A stretch of DNA of 64,000 nucleotides from assembly GCA_021796215.1 (NCBI GenBank), contig JAJYOK010000001.1, positions 459,687 to 523,686 of the forward strand. The letters run 5' to 3'. The notes below the pieces were generated by a model that did not search any database, was not told the DNA's origin, and was given only the letters and a program-made list of their open reading frames with translations. Numbering within the stretch: the first letter of the stretch is position 1; each line of letters opens with the position of its first letter. The stretch is from Bacteroidota bacterium (lineage in GTDB: Bacteria > Bacteroidota > Ignavibacteria > UBA10030 > UBA8401). This document shows, in pieces, positions 44,551-54,321 of the stretch. A program made the translations under genes and the position numbers.

Positions 44551-44640
44551 GTAGTTTCTGTTAAGAGTAATGCAAAATGGAATGCTTTTATCCTCAGATT
44601 TTGCCCGCAAATCTTTTAATCTAATTTTTTAAGAAAAGGC

Positions 44641-44669
44641 TTGACAAAGGTAGGTAGCTTTCGTATAAT
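44641..44669 (+). promoter_or_regulatory. Perfect-consensus sigma-70 promoter of the pectin locus
   Basis: TTGACA at 44641-44646, exactly 17 bases, TATAAT at 44664-44669: both hexamers and spacing are consensus. Such strength implies the need for repression, matching the operator just downstream of the expected start near 44676. Confidence 0.9.
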
Positions 44670-44692
44670 GTCAGAGTCAAGTAATCGATAAA

Positions 44693-44704
44693 GTAAACGC
44701 TTAC
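44693..44704. promoter_or_regulatory. LacI-family operator
   Basis: GTAAACGCTTAC fits the LacI/CcpA-type GTAA-N-CG-N-TTAC form with central CpG. It lies about 17 bases downstream of the predicted transcription start, where bound repressor would block initiation or clearance. The likely repressor is the LacI-family protein encoded at 58943. Confidence 0.8.
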
Positions 44705-44888
44705 GCTTTACCTCGTTTTTCACCTTGCAACACTATCACAGGTAATTTTTCGGGACAAACTTAAGCTTAAACAACGATCATAAGATTCTCATCTGTTATT
44801 CTTTGAATTGAAAAAGGGGGAACTTCAAAATTGGCAGTCAGCCCAGAAATTATCGAAGCGGAAATTCGAAAAACGAAAGAGAGTTTTC

Positions 44889-46532
44889 ATGCAATTTGTT
44901 ATTAGCAAAGACGGTCGTGTAAAAATCACGGCACTTCAACGAACTTTCCGCTATTTCTGCTTAGTATATTTTTTCATTCTTACCTCTTCACAGTTATTCT
45001 CTCAATCTAAAACTGCAGTAATTGATGACGCACCAGACACGATCGCACTGATACATGCGCCATTTATAATGCCGCAGTTAAGCCGTCCGGTATTTAACGA
45101 TACAAAATACGACGTTAGAAAATTTGGTGCGAAGGAAGGCGGCACAGTAAAAAACACCGAAGCAATTCAGAATGCGATCGATGCTGCTGCTCGTGCAGGC
45201 GGTGGTACAATCGTAATTCCGGAAGGAATCTGGCTCACAGGCGCTATTCATCTCGAGGACGGAATCAATCTTCATCTTGTAAAAGGCGCGGAACTTCTTT
45301 TTAGTCAGGACCCAAAAGATTATCTTCCTGCAGTTTTTTCCCGCCACGAGGACATTGAATGCTATAAATTTTCTTCGTTCATCTATGCACAAGGAAAGAC
45401 AAATATCGGAATTACTGGTGAAGGGGTTCTAAACGGGCAGGGTAAGCCGTGGTGGGAATGGAAGAAATCCCAAAAAAAATCTGACGCGCTATTGCGAAAA
45501 ATGGCAGACACAAACTTGCCTGTTAAGGAGCGAGTCTTTGATGGCAGCAATGGATATTTTCTTCGCCCGGCATTTTTTCAACCGATGAATTGCAAAAATG
45601 TTTTTGTTGAAGGCGTTACTTTTTTGTATGGGGCATTCTGGACCATCACACCAACCTATTGCGATAATGTTATCGTACGTAAAGTGAAAATTGAAACATA
45701 CGGAAACTATGGCCATACACCGAACGGGGATGGTGTTGACCCGTCGTCATGCAAAAATGTTCTTATTGAGTATTGTGAGTTTGCAACTGGTGATGATTGT
45801 ATTGCAATTAAATCGGGTCGTGACAAAGATGGCTTACGGGTCAACCTTCCAACGGAGAATGTTGTCGTGAGGAATTGTTTTGGAAAGCAAGGGCATGGCG
45901 GGATTGTGATCGGGAGTGAAACCTCAGGCGGAATCCGAAACATCTACGCCTATGATTGCGCGTTTAATGGGACGGACAGAATTGTAAGAATTAAAACTGC
46001 GCGGGGACGCGGAGGGATCATCGAGAATATGTGGTTTCGGTCTTTATCGGCGGATACGATAGAGCAAGAAGCGCTCCGCATCAACATGTTGTACGAAGGA
46101 AGTCGTTTTCCCGTTGAGCCGGTCACTCAAGCGACGCCGGTGATAAGGAATATTCACTATTCAAATATTAACTGTGCGTACAGCAAATCCGCGGCGATAG
46201 AAATTATCGGCATACCCGAAATGCCTGTTGAGAATATTTCATTTGACTCTGTCTCTATTCACTCCAGCAAAGGGTTTGCGTGCACGGACGTACATAATAT
46301 CCGCTTAGAAAACGTAGCTTTATATCAGGAATCTGGTCCTGTTATCAATGTAATAGACGGAAGCGACATTGCCATTGACCGTTTGAAGTTTGATTCAGCC
46401 CATGGTCCGTTGTTGTACATTGATGGACAAAAATCTTCCGGGATCTTCCTGACGAACACTGACATTTCCGGTGTGAAGAACGCCGTTCAATACGGCGAAC
46501 ATGTTTCACCAAACGCTGTGACCATCAAATAA
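44889..46532 (+). CDS. GH28 polygalacturonase-family enzyme, first copy
   Basis: A 547-residue parallel-beta-helix glycosidase with signal sequence core YFCLVYFFILTSSQLFSQ. GH28 motifs: NGDGVDPSSC (catalytic Asp region), TGDDCIAIKSG (paired Asp), GHGGIVIGSE (catalytic His region) and RIKTARGRGG. It hydrolyses alpha-1,4-galacturonosyl links or related links in pectin. There is no T9SS tail, so it should act in the periplasm on imported oligomers. ATG at 44889 has GAGAG upstream and starts a sensible signal peptide. First gene behind the promoter/operator; the TonB receptor follows after 24 bases. Confidence 0.92.
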   Translation: MQFVISKDGRVKITALQRTFRYFCLVYFFILTSSQLFSQSKTAVIDDAPDTIALIHAPFIMPQLSRPVFNDTKYDVRKFGAKEGGTVKNTEAIQNAIDAAARAGGGTIVIPEGIWLTGAIHLEDGINLHLVKGAELLFSQDPKDYLPAVFSRHEDIECYKFSSFIYAQGKTNIGITGEGVLNGQGKPWWEWKKSQKKSDALLRKMADTNLPVKERVFDGSNGYFLRPAFFQPMNCKNVFVEGVTFLYGAFWTITPTYCDNVIVRKVKIETYGNYGHTPNGDGVDPSSCKNVLIEYCEFATGDDCIAIKSGRDKDGLRVNLPTENVVVRNCFGKQGHGGIVIGSETSGGIRNIYAYDCAFNGTDRIVRIKTARGRGGIIENMWFRSLSADTIEQEALRINMLYEGSRFPVEPVTQATPVIRNIHYSNINCAYSKSAAIEIIGIPEMPVENISFDSVSIHSSKGFACTDVHNIRLENVALYQESGPVINVIDGSDIAIDRLKFDSAHGPLLYIDGQKSSGIFLTNTDISGVKNAVQYGEHVSPNAVTIK

Positions 46533-46556
46533 ATCTCAATAAGGAGTTTCACTGAA

Positions 46557-49496
46557 ATGTTTTTTCCCAAAGAGATTTTCATCAAGATTTTGTTTGCCAC
46601 AATTTGTTTCAGCGTTGTGTTCATAGCGGCAAACGACAACCTGCTTTTCGCGCAAAGCGTCGGAAAAATTTCCGGCTCGGTGATTGATGCCGAGACGGGC
46701 GAACCCCTCGTTGGTTGTAATATCGAAGTCAAAGGAACAAAACTCGGTGCCTCGACAGATGTTGACGGTTCATATTTTATCCTCAATGTTCCTCCCGGAA
46801 AATATGATCTTCAAGCTTCGATAATAGGATATCAAAAAGTTCTTCAACAAAACGTTATCATAGATGCCGGAAGAACAACAACAGCAAACTTTAAACTTTC
46901 TTCTACAGCGATTCAACAGCGGGAAGTTGTTGTTCAAGCGATCCGCCCGGATGTTGAAAAAGAAAAAACCTCGACAAGCGCTATCATTCGTTCGGATGAT
47001 GTTCAGGCTGTCGCCGGAATGCGCGACATAGGCGATGTTCTTAGTCTTGCCGCTGATGTGACGGACGGGCATTTCAGAGGAGGAAGAACGGGTGAAGAAT
47101 ATTATACACTTCAGGGTATGGGCATTGTGAATCCGTTGGATAATTCAACCGCCTTCTTACCAATCATGAGCGCCGTTGAAGAGGTGGAAGTTATCACGAG
47201 TGGATTCGGCGCCCAATATGGAAATGCACAGTCCGGTGTTGTGAACATATCAATGAAAGAGGGACAGTCCGACAAATGGACAACAAGAGTTGAGACGAGG
47301 ATGAGAGCTCCGGGCAGAAAGCATTTTGGCCCCAGCGTGTACGATCCGAACGCGAATCCTTATCTTGCCGCTCTTTTAAACGGCGATCAGCTTTGGAAAC
47401 AGGGGGACCCTTCCTCGCCGTCTCAAACGCCATACTACACAAATTTCTTTTCAAGTGATCGTTACTCCGGCGACACAGTTGTTCAACTTGCTGTCGCGAA
47501 AGCTTTGTGGCAAAATCAAATGCACAGAGATTTGAATCGCAATTACGGAAATGATATTGACCACGATGTAGAAGTTGCAACGGGCGGCCCTATTGATGAA
47601 AACATGCGGATGTTTGTTGCATTTCGTACACAATCCCAGTGGCCCGTTTTCCCGACGGAAGAGCCTGACGTCCAGCGTCAGGTGATGGGTAATGTCGTGT
47701 CAGATATTGGAAAGGGCGCAACACTGCGAATCAGTGGTGGGTACACGGAGGAAAATACAAATCTGTTCCCAAGTTCAAACGGCCTCGGTTTCTATACATG
47801 GCTCTGGGATAGAGTTCTCGGCATTAACTATCAAGAGAGAACAAACTTTCAACTCGGTGCACGATTTACTCATGCATTGAGTGCAGCAACTTATTATGAA
47901 ATAAAACTTAATTCGCTCTGGACGAAGCAACGGGTGGGATCATCGCCATCTCCGAGTTCTGTACCTGATTCACTCATTACCAATGCTGCAGATCGGATTG
48001 ATTGGGATAAGGTAATTCCGCAGGTGGTTGCAGGTCCCGATAAGTTTTACTATTTCCGCGGTGATGATAATTTTAGAGATCAGATAACGAAAACGATTTC
48101 ACTTGATGCGAGCATGACAAGTCAGGTAACGAAATCTCAGCTATTAAGTGGTGGCGTGCAATTCAACAATTATCTTATTGATGTCTCGAATTCGCTTGCC
48201 GTTCGCAACGGATCTGGCGGTCCCGTTGATCAATATAAAGTGACTCCGTTCGAGGGTGCGCTCTATGCACAAGACAAGATGGAGTTTGAAGGATTGATTG
48301 CCAACTTGGGCTTACGATTTGACATATGGAATGTTAATACACCATACTATCCTGATGTTGTTGTTCCCTACCGACGATTCAATAATGCATACCCCGGCGA
48401 TACGACATTCGTTTACGGAAAGGATTCTGTGCAGACAAAGAAAACTCCTATTCTTGGACGATTGCAGCCGAGGTTAGGTATTTCTTTCCCTGTTTTTATC
48501 AATACAGTCTTTCATCTTAACTACGGTTCGTTTGTTCAGCGTCCACCATTCCAATATGTTGTTGGTTCCCAGGTGCAGCAAGGTTCGTCGCAGCCAATCA
48601 CGCTTGGAAATCCAAGACTCGAGCCGGAGGTAACGAATAGTTACGATATTGGTGTTACGCAGGGTCTAGGGCAAGGATTCACACTTGATATCAGCGGGTA
48701 TTATAAGGATGTGAAAAATTTAATTGAGCAGGCGACATTTACCTCAACCAAGCTTGGACAGACTTATACAACATATTTCAACCGGGACTATGCTGATATT
48801 CGCGGGTTCCGTATTGCTGTGATGAAAAGAAGCGGTGAATTTACCGGTTCTATCAATTACCAATTTAGCGTGGCTACAGGGAAGAGTGCAACAACTTCTT
48901 TTGCACCGCCAGCGTATGTTGAGTCACCAACGTATCCCTATGCACTTACTACAAAGCTCGATAATGTTCCTGTAAGAGACATCCTTCTTGATTTCGACCG
49001 TACCCATAATCTGATTATCAACCTTGCATACACAACAGGAGAAGAAGGTGGCCCGGAAATGTTCGGAGGATATCCTTTATCCAATCTTACTCTTTCAGCT
49101 ATTTCGTCGTTACGAAGCGGAAGGCCATATACCGATCCGAACAACCCAAAGCTTATCAATAGTGCGAGATCGCCTGCCGAGTACAATACGAATGCCAGGC
49201 TCACAAAGAAATTTCCCGATCTCTTCGGACTTGCTACTACCTTTTATGTTGAAGTTTTTAACCTCTTCGATCAGAAAATACTTAACTATGATTATGTGTT
49301 TGCAACACCGAATGCTGGATCGACAAATAACATTACCAGGAATTATGAAAATTATCCGATTAACGATCCAGTCAATGGAATTCGTTACTACCAGGACCTG
49401 ATCGTGCGTCCGGCATGGGCAGTTGTTGATCAATCGTTTTTGATCTATGGTAATGCACCCAGATCATTCGATTTCGGTATTGTTATAAATTTTTAG
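46557..49496 (+). CDS. TonB-dependent receptor of the pectin locus
   Basis: A 979-residue outer-membrane receptor. Signal peptide, CarboxypepD_reg-like domain (VGKISGSVIDAETGEPLVGCNIEVKGTKLGA), plug (DIGDVLSLAADVTDGHFRGGRTGEEY, GFGAQYGNAQSGVVNISMKEG) and barrel ending in FDFGIVINF. The plug has the style of the receptor at 32544, and both loci carry a PorV protein and a large GLWI(G/A)G T9SS protein. No SusD homologue is present. Context suggests pectic oligosaccharides as ligand. AAGGAG precedes the ATG. Confidence 0.9.
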   Translation: MFFPKEIFIKILFATICFSVVFIAANDNLLFAQSVGKISGSVIDAETGEPLVGCNIEVKGTKLGASTDVDGSYFILNVPPGKYDLQASIIGYQKVLQQNVIIDAGRTTTANFKLSSTAIQQREVVVQAIRPDVEKEKTSTSAIIRSDDVQAVAGMRDIGDVLSLAADVTDGHFRGGRTGEEYYTLQGMGIVNPLDNSTAFLPIMSAVEEVEVITSGFGAQYGNAQSGVVNISMKEGQSDKWTTRVETRMRAPGRKHFGPSVYDPNANPYLAALLNGDQLWKQGDPSSPSQTPYYTNFFSSDRYSGDTVVQLAVAKALWQNQMHRDLNRNYGNDIDHDVEVATGGPIDENMRMFVAFRTQSQWPVFPTEEPDVQRQVMGNVVSDIGKGATLRISGGYTEENTNLFPSSNGLGFYTWLWDRVLGINYQERTNFQLGARFTHALSAATYYEIKLNSLWTKQRVGSSPSPSSVPDSLITNAADRIDWDKVIPQVVAGPDKFYYFRGDDNFRDQITKTISLDASMTSQVTKSQLLSGGVQFNNYLIDVSNSLAVRNGSGGPVDQYKVTPFEGALYAQDKMEFEGLIANLGLRFDIWNVNTPYYPDVVVPYRRFNNAYPGDTTFVYGKDSVQTKKTPILGRLQPRLGISFPVFINTVFHLNYGSFVQRPPFQYVVGSQVQQGSSQPITLGNPRLEPEVTNSYDIGVTQGLGQGFTLDISGYYKDVKNLIEQATFTSTKLGQTYTTYFNRDYADIRGFRIAVMKRSGEFTGSINYQFSVATGKSATTSFAPPAYVESPTYPYALTTKLDNVPVRDILLDFDRTHNLIINLAYTTGEEGGPEMFGGYPLSNLTLSAISSLRSGRPYTDPNNPKLINSARSPAEYNTNARLTKKFPDLFGLATTFYVEVFNLFDQKILNYDYVFATPNAGSTNNITRNYENYPINDPVNGIRYYQDLIVRPAWAVVDQSFLIYGNAPRSFDFGIVINF

Positions 49497-49522
49497 AATT
49501 TTCAGGCAAAGGAAAGAAAAAA

Positions 49523-51712
49523 ATGAAATTCACGCTACGAACAGCTGTTTTCCTCTTGCTCGCTTTCTCTACAACGTTTTCTCAACTCCGTGATTTCAGG
49601 GTTCATTCGCGCAGCATGCTGCATGAAACCGTATTTAATACAGGAGAGATAGGAAGAGCGTTTGACAGAGGAGATGCAGGCGTTACCGATGGGATTCCAT
49701 CTATGGAATGGCCGCCACACTCAAAAGAGATTCTTGACAGGATCACTTATGCAGGTCAACACAACTCGATGGGCGGCGGTTTATGGATCGCCGGCACAGA
49801 TAATGGAGTTCGTCAATATGCTTTTTGCGGCGCGGTTACAGACAACAGCGGACAAGCCACACCTGTCGAAGGAGTTTATAGCTCTCCGATCTCAATTCAG
49901 CGGACAGAAAACTATCCGGTGCTTGCTAGCGGTGACCTTAATCCTGCATACAATCCTGATGAAGCAGAGGAAATTATTACTGCGAAATGGGGGACGCCTG
50001 TCGGCGTGACTGTCACACGAACAAGCCGAGCGTGGAGCTGGCCCGGTTACAACGATTTTATCATTTATGAATACGAGCTTCAGAACACAACACCAGATAC
50101 ATTGTTCGATGTTTTTGTTGCTTTTCCGTATGGGTTTGCTCCTTCGATGTTCGGGTACGAGAGGACTTACAATAGATGGGCGGAAGGAGATTACCGGCAA
50201 GCGGATCAGTTTGCACGATTTGATCTTAAGCGCTGGATGACTTACAACCATGATCGAAGCGGAAAACCGGACAGCACCTATTTTGATGTCTGGTCAACGC
50301 CGGGAAACCGGGGCGGACTGGATTCTCCTCAAGCTGCAGGTTTGTTGACACTGCATTTTGATTATGATCATCTTGCAGTTCACGGGCAAACAAACATCAT
50401 TATCAGCCGATCTGATTCTGCGGTTGTGTGGGATGCGAACGACAAGATCAAACAGCCATATCTTAACCGGTATGAAAATGCAAATCTTTATACAACCAAA
50501 GAAACAGCGTGGCTTGATCCTGAGCAAGACCGGAAGACTGGGCCGTTCAAAGGTACGGCTGATTCGACAGGCTTCGGCTCATTCGCATCGGCAAGCGGCC
50601 AGTCTTATTATTGGATCGGGCGAGGAAAACCTTCGTGGTCTTTGTCGTGGTCTCAACCAGTTGTGCATGCGTATGGTTTTGCTCCGTACACATTGCCGCC
50701 GGGACAGACAATGCGGTTTAGTGTTGCTGAAGTCGTTGGCTATGGTGCCGGTGATGCAGGCGACACAGTTTATGAAGATCTAGGAGGGGGAATTCGTAAT
50801 GAGCCTGCGCCCGGTTTGCATCCGATTCCAAGCTGGTATCATTCGATGACATATCCCAATGTCGGAAATCCTCCGGTCATCGGAAGCGACTATTTGCAAA
50901 CTCATCCGCTGCCGTGGTATGTCACGCCCGGTGTCGTTTCAATTCGTGATGTTGCAGACAGAGCAATTCAATTATATACCGGCAAGCCGCTGATTAAATA
51001 TGACACGTTGCAACTCGAGCCGGATAATACTCCGGCAATAGGAAACTACAGCACAGTTCCGATACCGTTTCCGGCTCCTGCGATTACTGTTGAGAATACA
51101 CGTGCAGCTGTGAATAAGATTATGTGGGGAACGCAAGTAGAATCGTTTACTACACCTCGTCTCCATGCGCCGCTGAAAGATTATGAAGTATATCGTGCAG
51201 ATGATCCTCTCGGTCCGTGGACGCTTATTGACTCAGTCGCAGTGCGTGACCCTCGCTACTTCAATGACTCAGCGTATGTCGTGTATGATAAGGAAAGCAA
51301 TCTTGGCTCTTTTTCCTACTATGCCGTTCTTTCGGTGGATTCACTTGGCGGCAAAAGCGGCTGGACAAATTACACTGCGCATGAAACCCAAGCGCCAGCC
51401 ACTGCTAAACTCGGAAAAGTCTACGTTGTACCAAATCCGCTCATTGTTACCAACGGCCTAAGCGGCAGTGACCCGAATGGAGAAGTGACAGACCGGCTAC
51501 AATTTTTTGGATTGACTAAAGATTGCACCATCCGAATATTTTCATATAGCGGGCAGCTTGTCACAACAATTCAGCATCACCAAGACTCTTACGCTAATCC
51601 GTGGTATCAAATTTCAAGAAATAATCAGCTTTTAGCGTCGGGTGTATATTTCTTTGTTGTTGAAGATGCGAGTGGTGCAACGGCTCACGGTAAGTTCGTT
51701 ATCATTCATTGA
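49523..51712 (+). CDS. Large T9SS-type surface protein, paralogue of 25958
   Basis: A 729-residue exported protein with signal peptide MKFTLRTAVFLLLAFSTTFSQ. MGGGLWIAGTDNGVRQYAF and YNDFIIYEYELQNTTPDTLFDVFVAFPYG match the layout of the 748-residue protein at 25958. The tail VYVVPNPLIVTNG ... LLASGVYFFVVEDASGATAHGKFVIIH is a T9SS-sorting-like end. It lies 26 bases after the TonB receptor gene and just before a PorV gene. It may be a surface-exposed partner of the receptor, taking the place of SusD; this is inference from repeated neighbourhood. Confidence 0.82.
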   Translation: MKFTLRTAVFLLLAFSTTFSQLRDFRVHSRSMLHETVFNTGEIGRAFDRGDAGVTDGIPSMEWPPHSKEILDRITYAGQHNSMGGGLWIAGTDNGVRQYAFCGAVTDNSGQATPVEGVYSSPISIQRTENYPVLASGDLNPAYNPDEAEEIITAKWGTPVGVTVTRTSRAWSWPGYNDFIIYEYELQNTTPDTLFDVFVAFPYGFAPSMFGYERTYNRWAEGDYRQADQFARFDLKRWMTYNHDRSGKPDSTYFDVWSTPGNRGGLDSPQAAGLLTLHFDYDHLAVHGQTNIIISRSDSAVVWDANDKIKQPYLNRYENANLYTTKETAWLDPEQDRKTGPFKGTADSTGFGSFASASGQSYYWIGRGKPSWSLSWSQPVVHAYGFAPYTLPPGQTMRFSVAEVVGYGAGDAGDTVYEDLGGGIRNEPAPGLHPIPSWYHSMTYPNVGNPPVIGSDYLQTHPLPWYVTPGVVSIRDVADRAIQLYTGKPLIKYDTLQLEPDNTPAIGNYSTVPIPFPAPAITVENTRAAVNKIMWGTQVESFTTPRLHAPLKDYEVYRADDPLGPWTLIDSVAVRDPRYFNDSAYVVYDKESNLGSFSYYAVLSVDSLGGKSGWTNYTAHETQAPATAKLGKVYVVPNPLIVTNGLSGSDPNGEVTDRLQFFGLTKDCTIRIFSYSGQLVTTIQHHQDSYANPWYQISRNNQLLASGVYFFVVEDASGATAHGKFVIIH

Positions 51713-51728
51713 GAAGGATAAGAAGACG

Positions 51729-52760
51729 ATGAAAATTTTTCGAAGAATTGTTTGGTGGGTGTCCGCAATTTATATGACGACATTTGTAGCGTTCGGGCAA
51801 AAGGTCGGCAGCACCTCAATGCAATTCCTCCACGTCATGCCGTGTGCTCGTGCGACTGCGCTAGGAGATGCATACAGTGTGTGGGCGTCCGGTGCCGAGG
51901 CAGTGTTCTGGAATCCGAGCGGCGTAGCTTTGGTACAAAATCAGGAACTGTCTTCCACATATATAGATTGGCTTTTTGACACTCGACAGGGTGCTCTTTC
52001 TTATGCTGTTTCTCTCGGTAATATGGGAGCTATTGGGACGCAAATTCAATATGTGGATTTCGGAGAATTTCAGGAAACGAGTGCAGCCTCTCCGTACATT
52101 AAAGACCCGGATGCGCCGGGTATCACAGGGAGGACGTTTCGTCCGTTTAGTTATCTTGTAGGTGTGACCTATGCGCGCAGTTTAACGGATAGATTTTCTA
52201 CAGGTCTCAGTGTAAAGTATGCTCACGAATCGTTGTTCGACGGCCAAATGGTTAATGCTATGGTCAGCCAAGGAGTGTACGAGAATGTAAAAACATGGAC
52301 AGATGGAATTATGTTTGATTTTGGGGTCCGCTACAACACAGGATACAAATCTATTCAAATCGCCGCCTCTGTTCAGAATTTCGGGGCAGATGTTCAGTAT
52401 GCAAAAGAGTCAAGTCCTCTGCCGCTTCTTTTCAGATTAGGAACGGCAGCAGATTTAATTGGTGCGGATGGTCTTCTTGTTTCTTCCGATGGAGAGAACA
52501 GGGTCAGTATGGCATTCGATCTTTTTCAACCGAATGATTACGATCAGCAAGAACATTTTGGCATTGAATACGAATTTGCAAACACCTTCGCGGTACGTGC
52601 AGGCTACAAATTCAATTATGACAGCGAAGGGCTTACGCTCGGTGCAGGTTTTAAGCAAACACTGGGGTCGGTGAGATTGTCGTTAGATTACAGCTATGGC
52701 TCAATGGGGGCATATTTAGGAAACGCACAGCGCATTAGTTTGGGAGCGCAAATACAATGA
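51729..52760 (+). CDS. PorV/PorQ-family protein, second copy
   Basis: A 343-residue outer-membrane protein: signal peptide, then VGSTSMQFLHVMPCARATALGDAYSVWASGAEAVFWNPSGVALV, the usual PorV/PorQ opening, and a barrel to the C-terminus (RISLGAQIQ). ATG at 51729 is 16 bases after the preceding stop. The stop overlaps the next ATG (ATGA). It parallels the PorV gene at 35438, next to a receptor and a GLWI-type protein. Confidence 0.87.
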   Translation: MKIFRRIVWWVSAIYMTTFVAFGQKVGSTSMQFLHVMPCARATALGDAYSVWASGAEAVFWNPSGVALVQNQELSSTYIDWLFDTRQGALSYAVSLGNMGAIGTQIQYVDFGEFQETSAASPYIKDPDAPGITGRTFRPFSYLVGVTYARSLTDRFSTGLSVKYAHESLFDGQMVNAMVSQGVYENVKTWTDGIMFDFGVRYNTGYKSIQIAASVQNFGADVQYAKESSPLPLLFRLGTAADLIGADGLLVSSDGENRVSMAFDLFQPNDYDQQEHFGIEYEFANTFAVRAGYKFNYDSEGLTLGAGFKQTLGSVRLSLDYSYGSMGAYLGNAQRISLGAQIQ

Positions 52761-54241
52761 ATCGATCAACCTTCTTATTCTTTCCTATGAGAGCATTACT
52801 AGGATCTCTCTTTCTTTTTGCACAGATCGGCTTTGCTCAAGGCTACGATGATCCTTTGACAATTCAAGGGCTTGACCACACTGTGCTGCAATCTGCGGCT
52901 TCACGAGCCGTGGGCGGAACGACAATCGGAATTCAAAATGATGTTGGATTGATGTTTGCCAATCCGGCGGCTATTCAATCATTGAATAATCTGCAGGTAT
53001 CCATTGGTGGCATTGAGCAGCATACAAATACAAATCAGGCGCAGCATTATTCTCCGCTGAAATATTATTCAAACTTCAGTTTGTTGATGGAAGGACTTAC
53101 AGGAGGAATTCCTAATCCCTCCGACACAATTATTATTTCGAGCCCGAATGCTGGCGACAGCGTGCAACGGCCGTTCGACAACCTTGGGCCAAACTGGTCA
53201 AACTTGAAAACGAGAAGTCTTCCTGTTCAAGCAATGATCGGAATCCCGTTTAACATGGGAAAGACAAAGTTTGTTGTCGGCGCCGGTGTGGTCGAATATG
53301 CCGATCTGAATCACTTCTACCAAAACAGCAATGTGTTGACACCTTCAATTGGCAATGAGCGGCCGGTTCCTGTTTCGCTTCCGGCGAGCGACTCGGCTCC
53401 TTTTCGGACAAACTGGTCATCGTTCTTGCGTACGCGCAGTGGTGCAATTCAAGGTTATGGCGCAGCACTCTCCGGCTCGTTGAGCGAGAAGATTTCTTTC
53501 GGCATCAGCGGTATGATTCTTAAAGGAAGCTCGGATGATTACGAAAGTCATATTGGACGCGGCACATTGACATTTTACCGGCAATATTTTCGGGTTGACT
53601 CGGTATACGACCGCGTGACTAAAACCGGGACGTCGGATTACAGCGGTCAGGAATTTACGTTCAGTGGAATTTACAGGGGACATTATGTGAGTTTAGGTTT
53701 TTCCGTTAAACCTCCGACTACAATTACGCGAAAATTTAATTCGACCGTGAAGATTGATACCACAGGCTCTTCTACATCGTCAGTAATAAGCGGTGAGGAT
53801 AAGGTGCAGCTTCCATGGCGCGGTACTGCCGGATTATCTCTTGCCATTGCTCAAAATGTTACACTTGGTTTGGAATACGAATTACAATCGTATGCCTCAG
53901 CAATATACACTGACCCTTCAGGCATGGAATCCAACCCATGGTTGTCGGCTTCTTTGCTTCATATAGGAGCTCAGTTTACTCCGTCACCATGGCTTGCGAT
54001 TCGAGGAGGTGTAAGAGAGCATGCTGAAGTGTTTCAAGAAACAGGCAATCCGTTGCCAGGTGACCCCGTGAGCTATTCAATCTATTCTCTCGGGTGCGGC
54101 GTTCTTTATGAGGGAATTCAAATAAATATTACGTATGAATACTCGCGGATGAAATACGACGACCTATGGCAGACCAATGTGAACCTAAATAGCGAAATCC
54201 GTAATGGCGTTGTTGCAGATATCGCATATGAAATTCCTTGA
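52757..54241 (+). CDS. Outer-membrane beta-barrel protein, FadL/OmpP1-like
   Basis: A 494-residue protein with signal peptide (ALLGSLFLFAQIGFAQ) and the opening VLQSAASRAVGGTTIGIQNDVGLMFANPAAIQSL, similar in spirit to PorV and FadL barrels (the phrase NPAA after a short hatch). Many amphipathic strands follow, for example FGISGMILKGSSDDY and LGLEYELQSYASAIY. It may form a channel or assist sorting. Translation is coupled to the PorV gene. Confidence 0.75.
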   Translation: MNRSTFLFFPMRALLGSLFLFAQIGFAQGYDDPLTIQGLDHTVLQSAASRAVGGTTIGIQNDVGLMFANPAAIQSLNNLQVSIGGIEQHTNTNQAQHYSPLKYYSNFSLLMEGLTGGIPNPSDTIIISSPNAGDSVQRPFDNLGPNWSNLKTRSLPVQAMIGIPFNMGKTKFVVGAGVVEYADLNHFYQNSNVLTPSIGNERPVPVSLPASDSAPFRTNWSSFLRTRSGAIQGYGAALSGSLSEKISFGISGMILKGSSDDYESHIGRGTLTFYRQYFRVDSVYDRVTKTGTSDYSGQEFTFSGIYRGHYVSLGFSVKPPTTITRKFNSTVKIDTTGSSTSSVISGEDKVQLPWRGTAGLSLAIAQNVTLGLEYELQSYASAIYTDPSGMESNPWLSASLLHIGAQFTPSPWLAIRGGVREHAEVFQETGNPLPGDPVSYSIYSLGCGVLYEGIQINITYEYSRMKYDDLWQTNVNLNSEIRNGVVADIAYEIP

Positions 54242-54321
54242 AGTTAGTCGTACGAAAGAAGGAGATGTTTTTAGATAAATTAAATAAGTTTTTGTTCAAC
54301 CATTTTATAAGGAGGAATATC

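Larger units (their letters stand above)
44551..44888. other. 338-base control region of the pectin locus
   Basis: Holds the consensus promoter (44641-44669) and LacI-type operator (44693-44704) listed separately, then about 185 bases of probable 5' untranslated region before the GH28 ATG. An in-frame TTG at 44808 could lengthen the protein by 27 residues but would give a poor signal peptide. No RNA gene recognised. Confidence 0.6.

Noticed and set aside
44808..44888. N-terminal extension of the first GH28 from a TTG at 44808
   Set aside because: The extension is highly charged and would bury the signal peptide; ATG at 44889 gives a normal exported protein.
46557..52760. A classical SusC/SusD pair in the pectin locus
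   Set aside because: The receptor is followed by a T9SS-type protein and PorV; none of the neighbours shows a SusD lipoprotein layout.
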